Assembly (NCBI GenBank): GCA_016722525.1
Contig: JADKJB010000017.1
Span: 1-64,000 of the forward strand
From: Bacteroidota bacterium
Lineage (GTDB): Bacteria > Bacteroidota > Bacteroidia > AKYH767-A > OLB10
DNA length: 64,000 nt
Direction of reading: 5' to 3'
The position numbers and the translations under genes were made by a program. The notes beneath the pieces are model-generated. The model was not told where the DNA came from and searched no databases. It saw only the letters and a list, made by a program, of their open reading frames with translations. Shown here one piece after another: positions 59,058-64,000 of the stretch; position 1 is the stretch's first letter; each line of letters starts with the position of its first letter.

Positions 59058-60341
59058 ATGAATACTGCAAAAGAAAAAAGTAGAGAAGAAATAATGGTGT
59101 TTCAGGATGTGGAATTGCAGAAATTGCTTCACTATCTTAATAACAATTCCCCGTATTATAAAAACCAATTTGCAATTAATAAAATAGCTGTCGATAAAAT
59201 CAAAACTGTTGCAGATTTGACTCTGCTTCCGGTTACAACAAAAGATGATTTGCATGCCCACAACTGGGACTTTCTTTGCATTCCCAAAAAGGAAATCGTA
59301 GAGTTTTGCAGCACTTCAGGCACCTTGGGAAATCCTGTTACTATCGGTTTAAGTGAAAAGGATTTGCAGCGACTTGCTTTCAATGAATATAACTCCTTCG
59401 TTACAGCAGGAATTACTTCTTTGGATACTATTCACCTGATGCTATCACTCGACAGACAGTTCATGGCCGGGATTGCTTATTTTCTTGGAGCCCGAATGTT
59501 GGGTGCCGGAATTATTAGAGGAGGCCCGGGCAATTTTGCGATGCAGCTGGAAACCATTAGCCGTTTACAGCCCACTGTATTAGTTGCCGTGCCATCATTT
59601 ATAATGAGTTTGGTTACGTATGCAAAAGATAAAAACATCGATCTGAATAGTACCTCAGTACGAAAAATAATTTGTATTGGTGAAAATATCAGAGATGAGC
59701 ACTTAAAATTAAATGCGCTTGGAGAACGAATAGCAAACAATTGGAATGTAACACTTTTTTCAACTTATGCATCCACAGAGCAACAAACTGCTTTCACTGA
59801 ATGCCAATGTGGCAACGGCGGGCATCATCAGCCCGAACTTTTAATTCTTGAAATACTGGATGAAGCCAACATGCCTTTACCTGCTGGTGAATTTGGTGAG
59901 CTTACTATCACTACGCTAGGCGTAGAAGGAATGCCATTGTTACGCTACAAAACCGGGGATGTGTGTGCTTATATCAATGAGCCGTGCAAGTGCGGAAGGA
60001 CTACCATGCGGATCACCCCAATAATTGGTCGTAAAAAACAACTTATTAAATTCAAAGGCACTACCTTGTATCCACAATCATTGTTCAATATTCTAAACAC
60101 TATTGAAAGCATTGAAGATTATGTGATTGAAGTGACACAAAATGATTTGGGACTTGATAATTTAACTATTCACATTGCATTTAAATTGGAAAATGAGCGT
60201 GATTTTTCTCAAATAGGACAATTGCTGCAATCTGCTTTAAGAGTTTTGCCAGCTATAAAAATACTGAGCTTAGCAGACATTCATAAAATGCAACTAGGTG
60301 ATGGTAAAAGAAAAGTAAATAGATTTATCGATTTTAGGTGA
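59058..60341 (+). CDS. PaaK-like adenylate-forming ligase (aryl acid activation)
   Basis: About 427 residues from ATG 59058; upstream codons overlap the acpS gene. The AMP-binding phosphate loop is FCSTSGTLGNPVT, with STYASTEQQTAF and TGDVCAYINEPC later on. CQCGNGGHH and CEPCKCGRT-like Cys pairs resemble the zinc-binding sites of the phenylacetate-CoA ligase family. The C-terminal domain with DGKRKVNRF carries the catalytic Lys region. In the pathway it most probably activates 4-coumarate made by the ammonia-lyase and loads it on an ACP or CoA. Confidence 0.87.
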   Translation: MNTAKEKSREEIMVFQDVELQKLLHYLNNNSPYYKNQFAINKIAVDKIKTVADLTLLPVTTKDDLHAHNWDFLCIPKKEIVEFCSTSGTLGNPVTIGLSEKDLQRLAFNEYNSFVTAGITSLDTIHLMLSLDRQFMAGIAYFLGARMLGAGIIRGGPGNFAMQLETISRLQPTVLVAVPSFIMSLVTYAKDKNIDLNSTSVRKIICIGENIRDEHLKLNALGERIANNWNVTLFSTYASTEQQTAFTECQCGNGGHHQPELLILEILDEANMPLPAGEFGELTITTLGVEGMPLLRYKTGDVCAYINEPCKCGRTTMRITPIIGRKKQLIKFKGTTLYPQSLFNILNTIESIEDYVIEVTQNDLGLDNLTIHIAFKLENERDFSQIGQLLQSALRVLPAIKILSLADIHKMQLGDGKRKVNRFIDFR

Positions 60342-60460
60342 CACTATTTTTAGCAATAAAGTTTAAATATCTTCAACCTTATTCAGAAAAGTTGTATTTT
60401 TACGTTACCTAAAATGTACTCAGCTAATTCAATTAATACGAAACTAATATCCTCAGCGAA

Positions 60461-61705
60461 ATGAAACGAGAACAGGTAGATGTATTGGTAATAGGAGCCG
60501 GACCTGCAGGAACTGTAGCTGCTTCGCTGGTAAATAAAAGTGGATTTAATGTTAAGATTGTTGAGAAATTACTTTTCCCTCGCTTCGTAATTGGTGAAAG
60601 CCTTTTACCCCGTTGCATGGAAGCATTGGATGAAGCTGGATTTATGGAAGCCGTAAAAGCTCAGGGTTACCAGCAAAAGTTCGGAGCCAAATTTGTTAAA
60701 GATGGCAAAGTATGTGATTTTAATTTTTCCGAAAATTTTACTGATGGCTATACCTGGACCTGGCAAGTACCACGTTCTGATTTTGATACCGTTTTGAGCA
60801 ATGAAGTTCAGAAAATGGGTGTGCCTGTTGAATTTGAAACAGGTGTTACTGCCATACAATTTAATGGCACCAATTCAGTAACAACGGTTGTTGATGCTCA
60901 GGGAAATGAAAAGGAAATTGCTGCTCGCTATATTATTGATGCAAGCGGTTATGGAAGAGTGATACCGAGATTATTCAATCTCGATAAACCCTCCAATCTT
61001 CCGCCAAGGAAAACACTCTTTGCTCATATGAGGGATCCCAACAGGCTTCAATATCATGAACCCAACAGGATCACAATTGTATTGCATCGTCGTGATGTAT
61101 GGATATGGATCATTCCCTTCTCCACAGGAATTACATCAGTAGGATTTGTTGGAAATGCATCCTTCTTCGAAAGCTTTGAGGGTAATCCTGAAGAAAAATT
61201 GAGAGCTATTATAGCTACTGAACCTGAATTAAAAGATCGTTTTAATAATGCTGAATTTATTTTTGAACCCAAAACATTGGAAGGCTGGTCTATGTCGACT
61301 GAGACCTTTTTCGGAGATGGGTTTGTGCTTACCGGCAATGTAACTGAATTCCTCGACCCAGTATTTTCATCAGGAGTAACACTCGCAACGGTATCCAGTC
61401 AGATAGCAGCCAAATTAGTGGTGCGTGAGTTGAATGGTGAAAAAATAAACTAACAAAAAAAATACACCGATATAATGATGCAAGGAGTAAATACTTTTCG
61501 CTCCTATGTTACAGGTTGGTACGACGGGCATTTGCAGGATATTTTCTTTGCTAAAAAACCTAATCTGGAAATACAGAAGCAAATTTGTTCTGTTTTAGCC
61601 GGATATGTTTGGGATACCAACAACCCTTATGTAAAAAATCACGAAAGAGCTTTGAAAATTCTTGCAAACGTTTTGAAGATAGAAGAAGCGGAAATGAAAG
61701 ATTAA
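60461..61705 (+). CDS. Flavin-dependent halogenase-like oxidoreductase, with in-frame stop
   Basis: 414 codons including one stop. The FAD motif is VLVIGAGPAGTVAA, then LFPRFVIGESLLP. WIWIIP at 214-219 fits the WxWxIP motif of flavin-dependent halogenases, and Lys73 in YQQKFGAKF lies where that family has its catalytic Lys. TGNVTEFLDPVFSSGV is the second FAD contact. A TAA at 61451-61453 interrupts the frame, but the same frame continues with YTDIMMQGVNTFRSYVTGWY to 61705, the usual family C-terminus. Chlorinated flexirubins exist, so ring halogenation is possible; hydroxylation by a halogenase-like monooxygenase is the alternative. Confidence 0.8.
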
Positions 61706-61753
61706 TTGTATTCTGATACTTCATTCCATTTTATCTTCGACCCACCAACTATC

Positions 61754-61789
61754 AAAACCCGGTATTCAACAAACTGAATACCGGGTTTT
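61754..61789. terminator. Bidirectional hairpin terminator closing the pigment cluster
   Basis: A 15-bp perfect stem (61754-61768 with 61775-61789, AAAACCCGGTATTCA and complement) with a 6-base loop lies between two convergent genes. A T-run follows on the plus strand (61786-61790), and a T-run from the A4 at 61754-61757 follows on the minus strand. Confidence 0.85.
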
Positions 61790-61834
61790 TCATTTATGCT
61801 ATTATGAAATTATTCATTTCACAATCAATTTCCA

Positions 61835-63811
61835 TTAAAACTTATAACACTCCATCTTAGCGGCGTCCTTCATATAGTATAACTTGCCATCTACCAAATC
61901 AACATCATAAATAGGATCTTTGTCTTTGCCAATTTGAATGGTGTTCATCACTTTTCCATCTACTTTACTTACTTGCAAAAGGCGAATATCTTTTTTCGTT
62001 TCAGCGGTCATGATTAACATATAATCTGCTGCCTGTGTAGTGGCAGTGAAGCGTTGTTGAGCCATCGCAATATATGCTGCTGTATACGAAGCACCTTTTA
62101 CTGTTGCATCGCCAAATGCCTTTGAAACATTGGCGGTAACATCTTTTGTTGCTTTCGATTGGCTATCTTTAACTTCAATAGATTGCGAGGCGGCACCGAA
62201 TGCTGTTGCATATGCAGCGGTATAATAGGCGGCTCTTACAGCAGAAGCTATGAGCAGTGCTTTCTTAAAATCGGAAATAGTAGGAGCAACAAAATATTGG
62301 TTGAAAGTAACTGTACCTTTCAAATCGAACAATGCAAGATTCTGATCGGAAGAGATCAGTATTCCATTAGCTGTGATTTCAATTGATTTGGGTTTTTCTT
62401 TACCCTGAAAAACAACAGGTGACGAACTCAATGGTTTGATGGCAGTTGCATTCACATCCATGTGGTAAAGTAAATTATCATCCGTATTGAAAACATAAAT
62501 TTTCTGTAAATCACTTGCTATCAAACCGGCTCCTCCTTCCAATGATTTTTCCCAATACCATTCACCAGTGGCTGTATTTAGCAGGTTTACATTTTCATCG
62601 GTACCTACCAAAACACCTGCGGCCAGCACTTCTGTATAGGTGACAGACCCTTTAATTTTTGCAGCTTTATCAATAGTAAAAATTCCGTTTTTAGTATCAA
62701 GAACTGTTAAAGCGCTATTATTTCCGTTGCCACTTACTACGAGAATCCGACCATCAGTAAGGGGAGCCATTCCTGCTGCAGCTCCTTTCAGATTTAATCC
62801 ATTTCCTTTTTTACCCAGCATGGTGCTTCCATTACTATAATTCAGCATATTTATATTTCCACCTGACGAGGAGCACACAATTAAACCATCTGCTCCAGCA
62901 TAGCTAATGCCAAGAGGGTGTTGCAACTCCACTACCTGACTCCACATATGTTTGCCCGAAGTTGTTTCAAATGCCATGTATACTGAACTGTAGGTAATAG
63001 AAACCGACTTCACCCCTTTCGAATCAGTTTTCGTGGATTCATTTTTCTTTTGAGCTGCAATCACAAACATTTTCTGGTCACCCGGAGGAATAATTAGTTG
63101 CGCCATCACCTCTTCTTTAGTCAGGTTTTTAGAAGCAAAACCTTCCAGCATTCCAAGTACTGATGACATGCCGGCAGTTTTGGGATCGATACCTGTTTTC
63201 CAAAATTCTTCACCGGATGTTGCGTTTATTTTAGAAGCAAAAAAAGCAGAGGTGATCAAGACTTCATTGTTTCCTAAATCTTTTACTCCGGTGGTAAAAC
63301 TATAGGCTCCGCTTTTCGACCATAATTTGGTGCCGGTTGTCATATCTACCATCACCATTTCAGTATTTTTGCTTCCTTTTGAATTTCCAATCACCAAAAT
63401 TTTAGCACTCAGGTACAAAAAATACTTATCAACTACCAGTTCCAGACCAGCGGATTTTGAACTAAAAACAATACTACCTTTTAGTGGATTCACTACGTAA
63501 ACACTTTTAGGCGCATCAAAAGATGACATGGTTATGAAAGGGGAATTTGGAATTTGCTGATAGGAATTCTCCGGACAATTTTTCAACTCCTCAATCACCC
63601 ACATTTCCTCACCGGACATAGTATTTATTCCGGTAAGTCCTTTTCCGGTCGAAGCCACTAATAATCCTAAAGAGGTAACTTTTTGCCAGATAATGCCACC
63701 TTTCATTTCTTTAGTCCATAAGGGAGCGGAACCTCCGCTATAAGCAGCGGAATTGAATAGTAGAAATAATGAAAGAAAGGAGACCAGGAGACGAGATGGG
63801 ATGTTTTTCAT
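61835..63811 (-). CDS. Secreted PQQ-like beta-propeller repeat protein
   Basis: About 658 residues from the ATG at 63811; 13 further in-frame codons upstream are not convincing as signal sequence. A signal peptide (MKNIPSRLLVSFLSLFLLF) is followed by repeats of the type GEEMWVIEEL, TGTKLWSKSG, SGEEFWKTGI, SGKHMWSQVV and TGEWYWEKSL. The GxxxW docking motif in each is the mark of PQQ-like or quinoprotein-type propellers. No cofactor residues of a true dehydrogenase are evident, so a structural or binding role is more likely. The C-terminal 150 residues are Ala-rich and helical (AAYYTAAYATAFGAASQ). It is convergent to the pigment cluster and unrelated to it. Confidence 0.82.
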   Translation of the reverse strand: MKNIPSRLLVSFLSLFLLFNSAAYSGGSAPLWTKEMKGGIIWQKVTSLGLLVASTGKGLTGINTMSGEEMWVIEELKNCPENSYQQIPNSPFITMSSFDAPKSVYVVNPLKGSIVFSSKSAGLELVVDKYFLYLSAKILVIGNSKGSKNTEMVMVDMTTGTKLWSKSGAYSFTTGVKDLGNNEVLITSAFFASKINATSGEEFWKTGIDPKTAGMSSVLGMLEGFASKNLTKEEVMAQLIIPPGDQKMFVIAAQKKNESTKTDSKGVKSVSITYSSVYMAFETTSGKHMWSQVVELQHPLGISYAGADGLIVCSSSGGNINMLNYSNGSTMLGKKGNGLNLKGAAAGMAPLTDGRILVVSGNGNNSALTVLDTKNGIFTIDKAAKIKGSVTYTEVLAAGVLVGTDENVNLLNTATGEWYWEKSLEGGAGLIASDLQKIYVFNTDDNLLYHMDVNATAIKPLSSSPVVFQGKEKPKSIEITANGILISSDQNLALFDLKGTVTFNQYFVAPTISDFKKALLIASAVRAAYYTAAYATAFGAASQSIEVKDSQSKATKDVTANVSKAFGDATVKGASYTAAYIAMAQQRFTATTQAADYMLIMTAETKKDIRLLQVSKVDGKVMNTIQIGKDKDPIYDVDLVDGKLYYMKDAAKMECYKF

Positions 63812-63971
63812 AGTTTTCAAGGATAAATAGATGAGACGTAACAAATACACTATTGTTTAGATTTTGAGAAGACAAATGTCAGAAAAAATTGAATTCAATC
63901 TTAATTTTATTTCGTACCTTGAAATCCTAAATTAAAAGCAACCTCCAAAACCGAAAATACGTCTTATACCA

Positions 63972-64000
63972 ATGAACAAATTCTGTTATTTAATTACATG
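63972..64000 (+). CDS. Possible start of a gene cut by the window end
   Basis: An ATG at 63972 opens a frame (MNKFCYLIT) that runs off the window. The hydrophobic beginning could be a signal peptide, but nine codons cannot prove a gene. Confidence 0.3.

Noticed and set aside
14828..61705. The whole pigment cluster as a degraded pseudogene cluster
   Set aside because: Lesions are almost all one-base homopolymer indels with conserved sequence on both sides. Similar lesions occur in pepD and other genes outside the cluster, which points to sequence error.

Overview
The window comes from a member of the phylum Bacteroidota. The evidence is low GC, several secreted proteins ending in type IX secretion (T9SS) sorting domains, a DUF2723 membrane protein, promoter -7 elements of the TAnnTTTG type, and above all a flexirubin-type (aryl polyene plus dialkylresorcinol) pigment gene cluster of the kind known from Flavobacterium, Chitinophaga and relatives. 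I cannot fix the order or genus.

Layout. 1-14.8 kb is ordinary chromosome: the start of a DUF2723 gene, tRNA-Gln(TTG) with a clear promoter and terminator, a PepD dipeptidase, a T9SS metallophosphoesterase, an M1 peptidase, a YdjM-like membrane protein, a block of about eleven 72-bp palindromic tandem repeats, a GxxExxY gene, a large T9SS type B surface protein, a class V aminotransferase and a DUF1456 gene. 14.8-33.1 kb (+ strand) is the first half of the pigment cluster: aromatic amino acid ammonia-lyase, ketoreductase, FabB-like ketosynthase, ACP, acyltransferase, dehydratase, thioesterase, ketosynthase, methyltransferase, FAD oxidoreductase, DarA, DarB, an unknown protein, a BtrH-like protein, an ABC exporter pair, then ACP, ketosynthase and chain-length factor (CLF). 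33.1-44.8 kb (- strand) interrupts the cluster with T9SS proteins: two paralogues, a fragment, one very large beta-helix-type protein and two small secreted proteins. 44.9-61.7 kb (+ strand) is the second half of the cluster: a Cys-less ketosynthase-like protein, a second ACP/ketosynthase/CLF set, NodB deacetylase, LolA-like protein, lipoprotein, dehydratase, GT2-DUF2062 protein, an MMPL-PlsC-methyltransferase fusion, FAD oxidoreductase, C45 peptidase-like acyltransferase, AcpS, adenylating ligase and a halogenase-like flavoprotein. It closes at a strong hairpin terminator, followed by a convergent beta-propeller gene.

How the genes work together (inferred from the known flexirubin/aryl polyene pathway): the ammonia-lyase makes 4-coumarate, the ligase activates it for an ACP charged by AcpS, the ketosynthase/CLF pairs with FabG-like and hot-dog enzymes build the polyene chain, and methyltransferases and flavoproteins tailor the ring. 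DarB and DarA make and aromatise the dialkylresorcinol that is esterified to the polyene acid. Acyltransferases and the ABC, MMPL, LolA and lipoprotein components would assemble and place the pigment in the outer membrane.

A strong technical feature is the number of single-base indels, nearly all in homopolymers. They break many otherwise well-conserved genes; the downstream frame continues normally in each case. I treat most as sequencing or assembly errors and annotate the restored genes as single features.
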